DNA from: Basidiobolus meristosporus CBS 931.73
Taxonomy: Eukaryota > Basidiobolomycota > Basidiobolomycetes > Basidiobolales > Basidiobolaceae
Direction: 5' to 3'
Assembly: GCA_002104905.1 (NCBI GenBank)
Contig: MCFE01000037.1
Coordinates: 62,001-126,000 of the forward strand
Length of the DNA: 64,000 nucleotides
Shown: in pieces, positions 34,245 to 45,335 of the stretch
Layout: each line of letters opens with the position of its first letter
Position numbering within the stretch: the stretch's first letter is position 1
Notes under the pieces: model-generated
The model's database searches: none
Told to the model about the DNA's origin: nothing
The model's input: the letters and a program-made list of their open reading frames with translations, nothing else
Position numbers and translations under genes: made by a program

Positions 34245-34955
34245 GACTTATTCCACTGGATAGTGCACATTGATCCATGAGTGCCAAATAGTGCCATTGT
34301 GTGCCAGAGAGGAATAGCAGCCCTATACTTGGCCACAGAGTGTGAAGCATGGCTCTTCATCTTCAGGCAGAGCAGTCCCTGTTTTCACCCATTGCACTGG
34401 AGAAAATCCATCTTTTGGCCACTTATTTGGGATCAAAATTGTGCAGGATGTGTAAGAGCACAGAAGGGCTGCTGGCATGCATCTGATACTCAATACCCAT
34501 AGCACTCTGAATCTAGATTCTGTAGCTTGTAACATGTCACAAAAATGCATGGCACTATCTTGGTCCACTGGCATAATCTGGCACAATAAGTGCTTTGTAT
34601 TGGCTTTACTTTAGGGTTAATATATAAATATAGCCCCAGATTGTGCCATACATTTTTGTGACATGTTACAAGCCATAAAATCTAGATTCACAGTGCCATT
34701 AGCATTGAGTACCAGATAGATATCTTCAGTCCTTCTGTGCTCTTACATATTGGGCACTATATTGATCCCAAAAAAAAGGCCAAAAAATGGATTTTCTCCA
34801 GCACAATGGGTGAAAGAAATGGGCCACTTTGCATGAAGGTGAAGAGCTATGCTTCACACTCTGTGGCCAAGGATGGGTCCACTTGGCCTCCCTGACACAC
34901 TATGGCATCATTTAGCACTCATGACCCAACTTGCCACTATCCTACAGAACAATTG
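34245..34955. mobile_element. palindromic MITE, copy 2, 711 bp, more diverged
   Basis: Same foldback structure as at 31,959, with a diverged start (GACTTATTCCACTGG) and end (...CAGAACAATTG). TA flanks it at 34,243-34,244 and 34,956-34,957. The arms have accumulated more mismatches than in copies 1 and 3, so it is the oldest of the three. The interrupted R sequence continues on both sides. Confidence 0.85.
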
Positions 34956-35263
34956 TATTCCATTAGAGAATTAACCCTTGGTATTTGCTTATGTGCTACT
35001 ACCTTGGGTATTCCACATAAAGTTCAAATAAAAAATAATTATGGCCTCTTGCTTACTAACCTCTACATATCTGCACATCCACTGCAATTAACACACTTCT
35101 ATAGCCTTAACCTTACATCATTTTTGTATGATACTTGCAAAGTTGCCATATACACTGAATTGCTTGCAACATACACATCTTGCAAAAATATACTTTGTTG
35201 CTGCCACTATGCCATAAATACCTCCTGAATATCTACAAAGAACCTTTGGGTATTTAGCCAATA

Positions 35264-35995
35264 GACTTGTTCCATTGGATAGTGCCACATTGAGCCATGA
35301 GTGCAAAATGATGCCATAGTTTGCCAGAGAGGCCAAGTGAGCGTATACTTGGCCACAAAGTGTGAAACATAGGTCAGCATCTTCATGCAAAGCAGCCCTT
35401 GTGTTTCACCTATGATACTGGAGAAATCCACTTTTTGGTGTTTTTTTGTGGATCAATGTTGTGCAGGATGTGTATGAGCCCAGAAGAACTGAAGACATGG
35501 ATCAGGTACTCAATACCCATGGCACTCTGAATCTAGCTCCTGTGGCTTGTAACATGTCACAAAAATGCATGGCACTATCTTGGTCCACTGGTACTATCTG
35601 GCACTATAAGTGCTTTGTATAGATCTTGCTTTAGGGCTAATATTTAAATATAGTGCCAGATAGTACCAGTGGACCAAGATAGTGCCATGCATTTTTGTGA
35701 CATGTTACAAGCCACAGGAGCTAGACTCAGAGTGCCATGGGTATTTAGTACCAGATGCATATCTTCAATCCTTTTATGCTCTTACACATCCGGCACAACA
35801 TTTACCTCAAAAAGAAAGGTCAAAAAATGAATTTTCTCCAACATAAAGGGTGAAACACAGGGGTGGCTTTGCATGAAGATGCAGACCTATGTTTCACACT
35901 CTGTGGCCAAGTATAGATTCACTTGGCCTCCATGGCACACTATGGCATCATTTGGCACTCATGGCTCAATGTGGCAATATCCAATGGAACAAGTC
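35264..35995. mobile_element. palindromic MITE, copy 3, 732 bp
   Basis: It starts GACTTGTTCCATTGGATAG and ends CCAATGGAACAAGTC, so the outer ~15 bp are an exact inverted repeat. TA is duplicated at 35,262-35,263 and 35,996-35,997. R copies without insertion read CCAATACATTCCTTC here, which confirms the insertion point. The arms contain the same CACTATCTTGGTCCACTG palindrome as copy 1. Confidence 0.92.
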
Positions 35996-36667
35996 TAACA
36001 TATTTCTTCTCCCTGCAAACTCCCATCCCCCCAATAGGTGCACTCTGGCTCTTATTTGTGTATATTCCATACTGAATGGTGTAAAAATTGACTTATGACC
36101 AGGTGAAATCCAGCATACTCTGATGAAGTTGCCCTAAGAAGCAATAGCTGCTTGATGCACCCAACCTAACTTAGTATTACTTAACTGAGTACCCATGCAT
36201 TGCGGCTGCCTAGCTTCTTAATGCCAGAGGCATAAGTGTCTCCTTGTGCACATCTGTCCTCAGCATTTTCTAATTCTTCTGGGCTGTCATGAATGTACTT
36301 ACACATCATATTGATGAGGCACTTTAAGGTAGTATTCTTGATGAGATTGAGATACGGTAGTGCCTGCAACTTGACTTGTCTTCCTTTCTCCCCACACATC
36401 AGCTGCATAGGAAACTCCTAAAAGGTGAAGCAAGGCCCAATATTTTCCACACACCAAGCAAGATGGTGTGGACAATAGAGACTGTAGTGGCCAATATCAG
36501 TGTGTTCCACTTTGTGATTGTAGTATAGCCAATTAAATCCCATAACAAACTCTGTGCATAAGAGCTGTAGATGCGTCAAGTTTACATCAGCAATCTGTTT
36601 CTGGATAAATATTTCAACAATGTCAACATATGAGTCCCAATGCTTCCAATGTACTCTTGGTAGTTAT

Positions 36668-37036
36668 TGTTGCAATTTAAGAAGTGATTTGGATACAAGG
36701 AACTTATCAAGAAATAGTGATAATAGTTGAACTGTTGTTTATTCATAAAGAAGCTCAGTATTTATACCTTTGTAGAAGTAATACAGCTGCAACACTAAGT
36801 AGGGAGGGTTTCTCAATATTCAGGAGAATTCTGTAACAGTTTCAGGGTTGGTACATAATGTTTGGTAATAGTGCTAATTTGATCCTGACTATAGGGGAAT
36901 AATCATGAGATCATATATCTGGAGAAAGTGGCAAAGTTAAGGCAGTAAGTGAGTCCTACAATGACTAAGACTAGTCTAGAATTGTTAAGTAAATTTTTAG
37001 CTGCTGAATGATACCAAATAGTCCAATATTTCAGTA
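36668..37036 (-). repeat. solo LTR, family U (369 bp), perfect 5-bp target duplication
   Basis: It begins TGTTGCAATTTAAG and ends AATATTTCAGTA, flanked by GTTAT on both sides (36,663-36,667 and 37,037-37,041). It is the reverse complement, at identical length, of the LTR at 46,244-46,612. It interrupts R copy H between ACTCTTGGTAG and GACATCAGAAGGCC, which are contiguous in other R copies. Confidence 0.9.
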
Positions 37037-38567
37037 GTTATGACATCAGAAGGCCACTTGAATAATATACCCAGCTCATCCAGTTCATGCATTTGGATTG
37101 TTGCATATACATATGAGTATCAATTGGAGCTTGTGAGCAGTACTTTGAGTAATGGATACTCTGCAATATCTTGCCAACTCTTAGATAATTCTGTGGTATC
37201 TTAAGGGCTCATTCAGTTTGGAATGCCCCATATACAACTTAGTTGCTTCTGGATAAATATTACTAAAATGTCCATATTTGACTCCCAATGCTTCCAATGC
37301 ACTCTTGGTAGGAATGGCTTCAAAACACCACTGGAATAAATACATATCCAGTTCATCTGGTCTTTGCATTTGTACTGTTGCATATGGGTATGAATATTGA
37401 TTGGAGCCTGTGAGAAGTACTTAGGGCAGCAGATACTCTGTAATATCTTGCAAATGCTTTCAAATTTCTGTTGTATCTCAAATGGTGCATTTAGCTTGAA
37501 ATGCCCCATGTACAATTTGGTCATCAGTATAGGGATATTGTTGAAAAGCAAATGCATTACTCTGTAATATCTTTCCAATGCTTTCAAATTTCTATGGTAT
37601 CACAAAGGGCTCATTTAGCTTGAAATGACCCATGTGCAACTTGGTCATCAGTATAGGGATATTGTTGAGCAGCAAATGTATTGCTGCCATTGCAAAGCTT
37701 TTGCCCAAGCAGATACCCCTAACCTAGGTTTCTCCAGCTTCTAATTGATTCCATATTCTGGCCAATGGCTTATACCTTACCAACTTTGTTGCAATTGCAT
37801 GCTGACTTATGCATGTTCTCTCTGTGGGATGATGATGTTCTTAGTATTGGTTTTTTGGTAACAATATTATGTGCAAATTATGACATAAATCCCATGGTTT
37901 CACACAGCTGACAGCAATACCATCCATTTTGCCCAGAAAAGCCAGCTTTCTTGCAGATGGCAGGGGTATTTCCAATTAAGATAGTAATTTGCACTGTGAT
38001 ATGGAGGCTATTTAGTAGTAGCCTGCTGGAAAGGATACAAAATTCATCCTCTATAGATATATGTGGCTGTTCAGGCTAGACAGTGCTTTAGGTCCAGATA
38101 CCATTGAGACTACCAGCAGATATATACTCTGATACTGTAAGATAGGTGGCATATCACGGTTGATGAGAAATAGTGGCATGCAGGATTTGCCGCTCAAGTA
38201 CTTGTTCAATGAGAATCCATCTGGTGCCAACATAAAGGCAAGGCCATACCTATCTTCAAAGTAGCCCTTGCTTCTTAGTTTTTGTAAAACTTACCATTGA
38301 ATATATCAGAAATGTCTGGGCTTGCTTGATACTGGGAGTGGTCTTTTATGGCTTTACAATAATTATTGGACTGCATAAACTTCTTTGGACAGGTTATTAC
38401 TAGAATATGTCTGGATTGTGAAGGATGTTTTACTCAGATGGTGGTGGATTACTGACAAATTAGAGACCTTGCAATGGCAGCATTTTCAAGTGTGAATGCC
38501 TTGCAATTGTCCACATCTGCTGGTATCAGTACAGGCTCTGGGTCATATTTTGCCAGCTGCATGACAG

Positions 38568-39624
38568 TGTGGTGGTGTATACATTAAAGGAGAGATATGT
38601 TCAACACTGCTCACATGTTTTGTGTGTGTGGTACTCCCTGAGTGTAATAACCTCTGACAAAAGCTTGCTAGCAGTACTTGGGTTTTGTCTTTACTCCAAG
38701 GTGGAGAGGAATAAGGCCACAAGCTTGTCAAGGGAAAACTAATGAGCTACAATCCCCAACCTAGTTAGCATCTTAACAAAAGTATGTGCTGGGTTCAGCC
38801 TCCTTTGAGATGACAATGTACTAAAGCTTCCAAAGTCAAAACAACTGTAAACTCTTCCAGCAGGGGCTTGATAAGAATGCAGCTGTGGGCAATATTTACA
38901 AAGACAGAGTAGTTCTTTTCCTGTACAAGAACAAGCTTGGGAAAGAATCAAATATAATAAAGGATACCAACTCTGAGTATTCCTCACAGGTAGTGCCTCC
39001 AAGGTTAGTTGGCTGTCAGTGTGGTTACCTGGGAGTGTCTCATGGTCTGGGGTTGGAAGTTCAGGTGGCAGCAGGTAGCAGTGATCACATTAATCAACAA
39101 GTTGGTATATTGATAAAAAGGATGATGATTTATTGTTGAGGGATAGCCTCCCTTATATACTTTTCTCACTGGCAAAGTGATTACTAACCATGGTGTTCCA
39201 GAAGGTTCCAGTGGTCAAATAGAAATTTTAGTGACAACAGAATGAGCTAGGAATGTTTTAAGTAGGTGCCAGAAGGTTCTAAGAAGCACAGCACACCCAA
39301 CCAATCAAGAATCAGTATTCTGAAACCTGTGTACCATAGAGATAACATATATTGTATGAAAATGGTGGGGATGGTGATGCGGTTTGGCCATAAGTTACAA
39401 GTACTGGTGCGGATACCTGCCTAATATAGAAGCACTTACATCAAGTAATCTTACATAAAGTGAGGGATAACTTATGCAATAAGGTAGGCAGGTGTAATAG
39501 TCAGCCAGCTCATGCAATAGCACTGTTCAGATAAGACAAATGGGATAAAACCAATATAAGGGTAGTAGAAAATATGGGAATGAGCACATCTGTCAGTGGG
39601 TGTCACTGTGACCCCACTATAACA
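38568..39624 (-). repeat. LTR-like repeat, family T copy 1 (about 1,057 bp)
   Basis: The unit runs from TGTGGTGGTG to CCACTATAACA and splits R copy H between GCATGACAG and GTTGTTCATTTG, which are joined in the copy at 30,150. On the minus strand it starts TGTTATAGTGGGG and has a TATA-like AGTATATAAGGGAGG and an AATAAA-type signal, as expected for an LTR in minus orientation. A short ACAGT repeat at both edges may be the target duplication. No internal domain of a retrotransposon was found next to it. Confidence 0.7.
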
Positions 39625-40043
39625 GTTGTTCATTTGTACCATATGCATGGTAGGTTGCATCCTGCATTGATTTTGGCAAGAAGTAGTGCTAGATCCTCAA
39701 AGCCCCCATTACTGATATTTGTGGAAATACACCACTTGTCTAGCCACAACATCATACTGTTCACAAGTAGATGGATTACTGGGCTCATTTGGCCCTATAA
39801 GGTTTCCTTGGCATTTTTTCACAGGCACTATTTCATTGCATATAGGGATTTGGCCAGGCCCATGCAGGGTACAGTTGTTAGGGTAGATAGGCTTAAAATC
39901 CATCTGTAAGCCTTCTTCTTCAGAGCTATCACTCTGGGTGCCATATTCAGAAGGCTGAGGTGAGCATAAAGGTCTCACAAACTCACCAAACTCAGATTGC
40001 TCAAGGTGCCAAGTATGGCTAGGTGCCAATATAAAAGTATCAA

Positions 40044-42190
40044 CCCTATGAAAGATAATTGTGATGGTCCCATCACAAGGCCATTACAAAATTAAAGTGT
40101 TGTGACTAAGAGGTATTAAAATAAATGCACCCCTGATTACACAAAAACATAGTCAAAATTCTCATAACAACTATACATAAGTGGCTTTTAATTTGTCCTG
40201 TGCCAGTTTCTCACTTACTGATCACAGACACTCCATCACCTCCTATGCTTGTGTATCTTGATTGACTGTTGCCTTTTCTTCACACTCCTTGCTCTTTGAC
40301 TCAACTGATTCACTTACTTTATCTGCAACAAATTGATTCATTTCTGTAAAAACTTCAGTGGTACCTCAATTGCTAATTGTTTTGGCCTATACAAGCCCCA
40401 ATACAAAACGCTAACAATAAGTCCACCCCTTCACTCAATACATAATTCCATTAAAATCCACCATTCAATAAGTATTTCTGCTGTAATGCTCTTTCTCCAT
40501 GACTTTAGTGGGAACCCTGTGGCTTTGTGCCACTCTTCATTCACTGGTTCCCATATGCCCTGGTCTTCAGCCAGCACTGCAAGGTCTAGCACCTCATTTG
40601 CTAGTCTTTGCAAAAAATCCATGTGCTATTTCTTGAGCACTGCTCTTTAAGAAGTGTGGCAACTTCTTGGTGTGCCTATAAATGTTCCAAGATTTGGCTC
40701 TAGGCATGGTGATAGTCTTTTGAGTTCTTGACATTGCTGCTTTGTCTGTCAGTGGGATCTCCACTTTGTCTAATACGGTGGATGTGGAGACAGTGGTAGA
40801 CAAATTGCTTTTCTCAGCAAGCTCATCTGCCACACTTGAGTGTACCTCAACTGGCTGCACTTGCAACACTTGACAAAGCAGCTGATGCCTTGTAGGTAAT
40901 CCAACTCAGTTATGAGAGGATTCAGCCTGTTCTGGGCAGTCAGTGGTATATGGTGAGAGCTGCAGTATATTTCTCACTCTTCCTAGCCTCTGGCTTGGGT
41001 AGACCTTTTTCACATTACCTCTATTCTTAATACTCCCTGGTCTTTCATTACTACTTTGGCCAAGAGTTTCTTGTATTGTACTCTGTTTCTACTTGATGAA
41101 TGCTGCACTGGTGAATCTGCTTATGTCTGCTTATCCCTTGCCAGCACTGCTCCAGCATCCTGAGAATTCTTACCTGCTTGCTTGGAAATGATGGCCCAGC
41201 ATCTAAGAGGCTCCTGAAAGATCTGCAGGCTTTTATCACTGTCAAGTCCTTCACTGCTACTGTGACCAAGTGCTCAATATATGAGGCTTTGCTTTATTCT
41301 TAATGAATGCAGAAATGGCGCATCTATTATTGCCTGCTTGTCCATTGCTGCCACTCTATTGGCAACCTAGCATTTCTTTACTGCTTGTCTGAACCTTCCA
41401 CACCTGCTTGTGACAGGTTCCTGAGAAAGCTGTGGGCTTCTACATCTGTTAAGTCCTTCACTGCTACTACAACTGAGTGCTTCTTGTATTAAACAACATT
41501 ATCTCCTTGATCAATGCTGCACTGATGCTTTTGTTCCTACCTGCTGTACCTAACAGGCACTCTGCTGGCTACCTGATGTCTCTTTGCTGCTTGTTTGTAG
41601 CTTTCAGCCCTGCTTGTGACAAGCTCTTGAGGAAGCTGCTAATTTTAGACATAGACTTTTGTTCTTTTGCCTTTGAAAGGTTCTGCAATTCTTGAGATAC
41701 TTTCTAGCATACTAATACAGGACCAAGCTCTGTTTGCTTGCATGAGTCCAGGAGGATGCTCATGCAATAGGTTAAGTGCATTCTGATGGGCCTTGAGTTC
41801 CTAATGGTCCCATGGTATGGTGGCCTTAAGATGACACTGTGTCAGACTCCTAACAGCCACTTAAATATTAGCCCACTCTTCATCATGGCACTCAACAGCC
41901 TCATGAATCTTCAATGTCTTTTGATCTTTAGGTTTGAGTATACAGCAAGAGTCTCTCCCTCTCATGATGTGATAAGTTTTCTACAGGTTCTATCTTTGTG
42001 TACTGTTGTTGTTCTTCAAAGACTGTACAGTGCCTCTCTGCTGGTACATTGGGAAGTAGCTCAATTCATGGCTGTGAAATTGAGCAACTTGAGTTCTTTT
42101 TTGCAGCAAAAATACTGCATTCTCTGCATGGGATATTGATTGCTCTACACATATTGTTTGCTCATCATAATTCTGGACTATTTCCATTAT
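40044..42190 (-). pseudogene. CACTA-associated gene S, minus copy with 69-residue tandem repeats
   Basis: Minus-strand order: coiled-coil-like part (VEQSISHAENAVFLLQKRTQ, about 42,150), EEWANI and NALNLLHEH (about 41,870-41,740), three tandem 207-bp units (41,690-41,060; each with VTVAVKDLTVIK and FLRSL-type sequence), then KVYPSQR, LLCQVLQVQPVE, a Ser/Thr-rich spacer, SWNIYRHTKKLPHFLKSSAQ, LAVLAEDQGIWEPVNEEWHK and ILIEWWILMELCIE (40,431). The copy ends at 40,044 with the terminus CCCTATGAAAGATAATTG. I do not recognise the protein family. In other CACTA elements a second gene (tnpA) binds subterminal DNA; a similar role is a guess. Confidence 0.65.
41060..41690 (-). repeat. coding minisatellite, about three 207-bp units (minus)
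   Basis: The landmark AGCTTTCTCAGGAACCTGTC-type sequence (read on the minus strand) recurs at about 41,208, 41,415 and 41,622, a period of 206-207 bp, or 69 codons. Each unit encodes a version of TVAVKxLxVIK, FLRSLxxAG, ASK/PSKQ and STSA/QCS-type motifs. The period is a multiple of three, so the protein gains or loses whole 69-residue modules. Confidence 0.85.
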
Positions 42191-42194
42191 GAGT

Positions 42195-43200
42195 AAACAA
42201 GCAGATTTTGGGTCTGCATTGGTATTCTAAGAAAGTATTTCAAGAATAGCAGAAACTATCAAAGGTAGAAGAATAAGGGTGACATGGCTAAAAACCAGCA
42301 GCTTCCTCAAGAGCTTGTCACAAGCAGGGCTGAAAGCTACAAACAAGTGGCATAGAAGTGTCAGATAGCTAGAAAAGTGCCTGTTAGAGGCAGGCAGGTG
42401 GAAACAGATGCATCAGTGCAGCATTTATCAAGGAGAAAATGTAGTGCAATACAAGAAGCACTAAGTTATTGTTGCAGTAAAGTACCTGATGGTTATAAAG
42501 ACTCATGGCTTTCTCAGGAGCCTATCACAAGTAGGGCTGGAAGGTCCACACTAGCAGCAAAAAGATGTTAGGTAGCCAATAGAGTGCCAGTAAGGGGCAT
42601 GCAGGCCAAAATAGATTAACCAGCTCTGCATTCAACAAGGAGACAACTAGGTACAATACAAGTAGCACTTGGTCACAGTAGCAGTGAAGGAGCTGATAGT
42701 GATAAAAATCTGCGGCTTTCTCAGAAGCCTTTCACAAGCAGGACTGATAGTTGCAAGCAAGTGGCTAAGAATTGTCAGGTTGCCAACAGAGGGCTGGCAA
42801 GTCACAAGCAGGCAAAACAGATCCACCAGTGCAGTACTTATCACGGAGAAAACAGAAAACAGAACAAGACACACTCTGTTAATGTAGCAGTGACAGATTT
42901 GGCAGTGACCAAGGTAAAGGCAAAATGAAAAAGGTCTACCCAAGCCAGAGACAGGAAAGCAAGAGAAAAAAGCTGCAGTTCTCTCCAATTAGTGCAGTCA
43001 GCCCAGCACAGGCTGAATCCTATATTAGCCAAGAAGAACTACCAATAAGACCTCAGCTACTTGCTCAAGTGTTGCAAGCACAGCCAATTGAGCTACAATC
43101 CAGCAAGGTAGATGCGTTTGCAGAGAAAAGCAAGTTGTCTGCCACTGCCTCTGCATCCTCAACTATAGGGTAACATGTGAATAATGGCATAAGTCAGGAG
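42195..43200 (+). pseudogene. CACTA-associated gene S, plus copy with 69-residue tandem repeats
   Basis: This copy is in inverted orientation to the one at 40,044-42,190. It begins with the segment matching 41,740-41,650 (reverse), runs through three 207-bp units (about 42,270-42,900; SQAGLIVASKWLRIVRLP in the third), and continues with KKVYPSQRQESKRKK, LLAQVLQAQPIE and FAEKSKLSATASASS (42,925-43,170). Stops occur in units 1 and 2. It gives way to Copia pol sequence at about 43,200. Confidence 0.65.
42270..42900 (+). repeat. coding minisatellite, about three 207-bp units (plus)
   Basis: The landmarks GCTTCCTCAAGAGC, GCTTTCTCAGGAGC and GCTTTCTCAGAAGC lie at about 42,301, 42,508 and 42,715, exactly 207 bp apart. 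Together with the minus-strand array at 41,060-41,690 they form a large inverted repeat with a ~0.5-kb centre. Confidence 0.87.
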
Positions 43201-43639
43201 CTGATCACAAACAAGGTCCTTGTAACTGTAGAAAGTTCCAATCCAAAGCCAAGGAAACTATTGGCCAGTTGCCTTATGAAGCAATCTCTACAAATGAAGA
43301 AGTGCACCAAATACAGCCAGATATGGATGAGAATTCTGCCAATTCCAGCTCAGGACAGATTGTACCATCCAGGAGATGTAGTGGGACAAGAAATGCACTA
43401 GGATTGTTGTGGTGGACATCCATTGATTATGATGAATCTGAACTTGCCTTATGTGCTGAGCCACAAAATCTAAAACTGGCAGTTTAAGATCCCAGATGCC
43501 ACTATGTGATAAGCAGCCATACAGGCACAGTGTCAATTAATAATAAATGCAAAATGAGGGAACTAGTGAGCTTACCAAATGGTAGAATGCTATTACAGTG
43601 TAGATGGGTCTACAAGATCAGAATAATATCAAACTATGC
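43201..43639 (+). pseudogene. Copia pol fragment (integrase-RT linker and start of RT)
   Basis: The frame fragments give an acidic linker (DMDENSANSSSGQ), RRCSGTRNA, AEPQNLKLAV (the usual EPxxxxEA context) and ELVSLPNGRMLLQCRWVYKI, which is the start of a Copia reverse transcriptase. The rest of RT is absent because a CACTA terminus begins at about 43,640. The sequence differs from the Copia copy at 18-22 kb and may be another family. Confidence 0.6.
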
Positions 43640-44235
43640 TCCATAAAAGAAATAATCTTGTCCTGCTGATGGATCTGATCTGGATCAGCCATAAGGATCC
43701 TGCTATAAGGCCTTCATAAGGCCAGGGGCTTGGAACTCTTGACCCACTTTGTAATGTATGGCAGGGTTATGATGATTTTGTGCTGATTTTACTGCTAATT
43801 AAACTTGATGGTGTATAGGCAGTCCTTGGTTGGTATTTGCATGGCATTCAAACAGTCTTAATGCAGTGTATGTATGTTTGAGCCAACCAAGCCATCCAGT
43901 ACATGCAGCTGCCATATATAAAATTGATTGTTGGTATTTGTATGGTCTTAATGTGGAAATTTATAGGCATTAAAACAGCATTTTAGCAGCCCACAGCCAG
44001 TTGTATATAATGCTACCATAGCAGCTTACAAAATGGTATTTGCTTTGTCTATCTCCCCTTGTGCCATTCATAAGTCACATTGTATGGTCACCCCAGTTTT
44101 TTGGTTACCTACTGCTACCATAGGTAGTCCACATATAGTTCAGATCAAAAAAACTACGGCATCATGCCAACTAACTTCTACATACATGCATACCTACAGC
44201 AATTAACACCCTCCTATCACCTCAACAATATATAT
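43640..44235 (-). mobile_element. CACTA R fragment: terminus and 3' region
   Basis: It starts with a degenerate terminus (CCATAAAAGAAATAATCTTG) followed by the same subterminal series seen at 55,638 and 58,167 (GATCTGATCTGGATCAGCC, GCCTTGGAACT-like, TTTTACTGCTAATTAAA), then the C-terminal R region with ACATATAGTTCAGATCAAAAAA. It stops where a minus-strand Copia fragment begins. Confidence 0.6.
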
Positions 44236-44717
44236 ATACTATCTCATTTTCATCAGTGATGGTATACCCACAGATTTTGTCTCACCCACCAGCAGGGTAA
44301 TTCTGTTATTTAAATTTTTTATTTCTTCTTCTGAGAGCATCTTTGTCATATAGAATTTTTGTCTAAAATACATTTTCTTAGCAGCTGAACATGACTGGTA
44401 AGTGTATTCTAATGCCTTCCAAGCATTCTTTGCTGTTTTTGCTTTGAGCATTGATATAGCAATTTGTCCTTGACATTAATGCAAATGCAGTAAAATGCAC
44501 TTTGATTTTTCTTCTAGTACTTTGAGGATTCCTCTTGAGTGTTCTTAGGAGGGCATTCTTGTCCCATGACAATATCGCAAAGGCCTCTTTCTTGTAGCAG
44601 CATCTTCATCTTTACCTTCCACACTTGGTAGCTAAATCCAACAAACTTTTCAGCAGAGGGAAAAGCTCCAGTAAAAGCAGTAGTCAGCATGGCGGAGAGT
44701 GACAGCTTGAGGCTCAT
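44236..44717 (-). pseudogene. Copia gag, N-terminal part, minus strand
   Basis: The frames 44,717-44,514, 44,572-44,378 and 44,451-44,239 together encode a UBN2-type gag: FSYQVWKVKMKMLLQERG, then NAWKALEYTYQSCSAAKKMY and SVGIPSLM. The second half matches the gag of the element at 18.3-18.5 kb. Frameshifts separate the parts. The gene lies directly behind the LTR at 44,722-45,072, with the first ATG about 5 nt from the LTR end. Confidence 0.85.
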
Positions 44718-44721
44718 GACC

Positions 44722-45072
44722 TGTTGTAAGAGTCTTGTGGGATATTAGATGTGATTTGGGAGTACAAGTAGATTATGTAGTTAACACCTAATAACTTATT
44801 GAATGTAAAGGTGGTTTTTATATATTTACATGGTCTTGGCAAAACAAGCACATAGAATAGGCTTAAGAAGGTCCCAAGAAAATGTGTGCAAAGTTTTGGG
44901 CTGTTTGAACAACTTTGAGAATTTTTTATGTTATGGGTACATGATATTTTGATGAAAATACTCCAAGTAAATTCAAACAAGAATTTTTGTCAGAATTCTC
45001 TGCAATTTGAAGGTACAATCTAAGTGACCAAGTTAGGTGAATATTTAGGTGGAATTACAATTTTTTACAACA
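44722..45072 (-). repeat. Copia 5' LTR (351 bp), minus orientation
   Basis: On the minus strand it runs TGTTGTAAAAAATTG ... CTCTTACAACA and aligns throughout with 21,858-22,206, including the TATA-like TAAATATATAAAAACC and ATTCAATAAG. gag follows immediately. The rest of the element and its 3' LTR are missing, so this is a truncated insertion. Confidence 0.9.
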
Positions 45073-45335
45073 TGTACAACAATGGTCATTAGTATGGAAA
45101 TACTGTTAATGAGTATATACAGTGTTCCAAATGGAAAGCTTTTGCTCTAACAGACTCCCTCTATCTTGGGTATCTCTAGTTTTTGATTAATTCCATATTC
45201 TGTCCAATAACCTGTAGCTTGTCAGCTTTACTACAATTATTAGCTGACTACTGTATGATCTCTCTGTGGGAAGTTGATGTTGTTAGTGTCAGCGTTAGAA
45301 TAATGATAATATGTGTGATTTGTGGGGTTGTATGG
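45073..45335 (-). pseudogene. CACTA gene R, internal tnp2 fragment
   Basis: It matches the part of other R copies from CAACTTGGTCATCAGTATAG to TGTGTGAGTTATGGAG (for example 63,215-63,455). It is cut on the left by the Copia LTR and on the right by the subterminal region of another R copy at about 45,336. Confidence 0.6.

Larger units (their letters stand above)
34093..40043 (-). pseudogene. CACTA gene R copy (H), host of four nested insertions
   Basis: About 3.1 kb of R sequence in minus orientation is spread over this interval: C-terminal region (34,093-35,263 and 35,996-36,667), tnp2 core (37,037-38,567; HTHMQQYKCKDQMNWICIYS, WKHWESNMDILVIFI) and N-terminal part (40,029-39,709; SEYGTQSDSSEEEGLQ). 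It is interrupted by MITE copy 2 (34,245-34,955), MITE copy 3 (35,264-35,995), a family U LTR (36,668-37,036) and a family T LTR (38,568-39,624). It is truncated on both sides by CACTA-type termini (34,092 and 40,044). Confidence 0.8.

Noticed and set aside
42270-42900. Regular ~207-bp repeats considered as a CRISPR array or centromeric satellite
   Set aside because: The whole unit is repeated with no unique spacers, only about three copies per array are present, and the units encode a repeated peptide within gene S.
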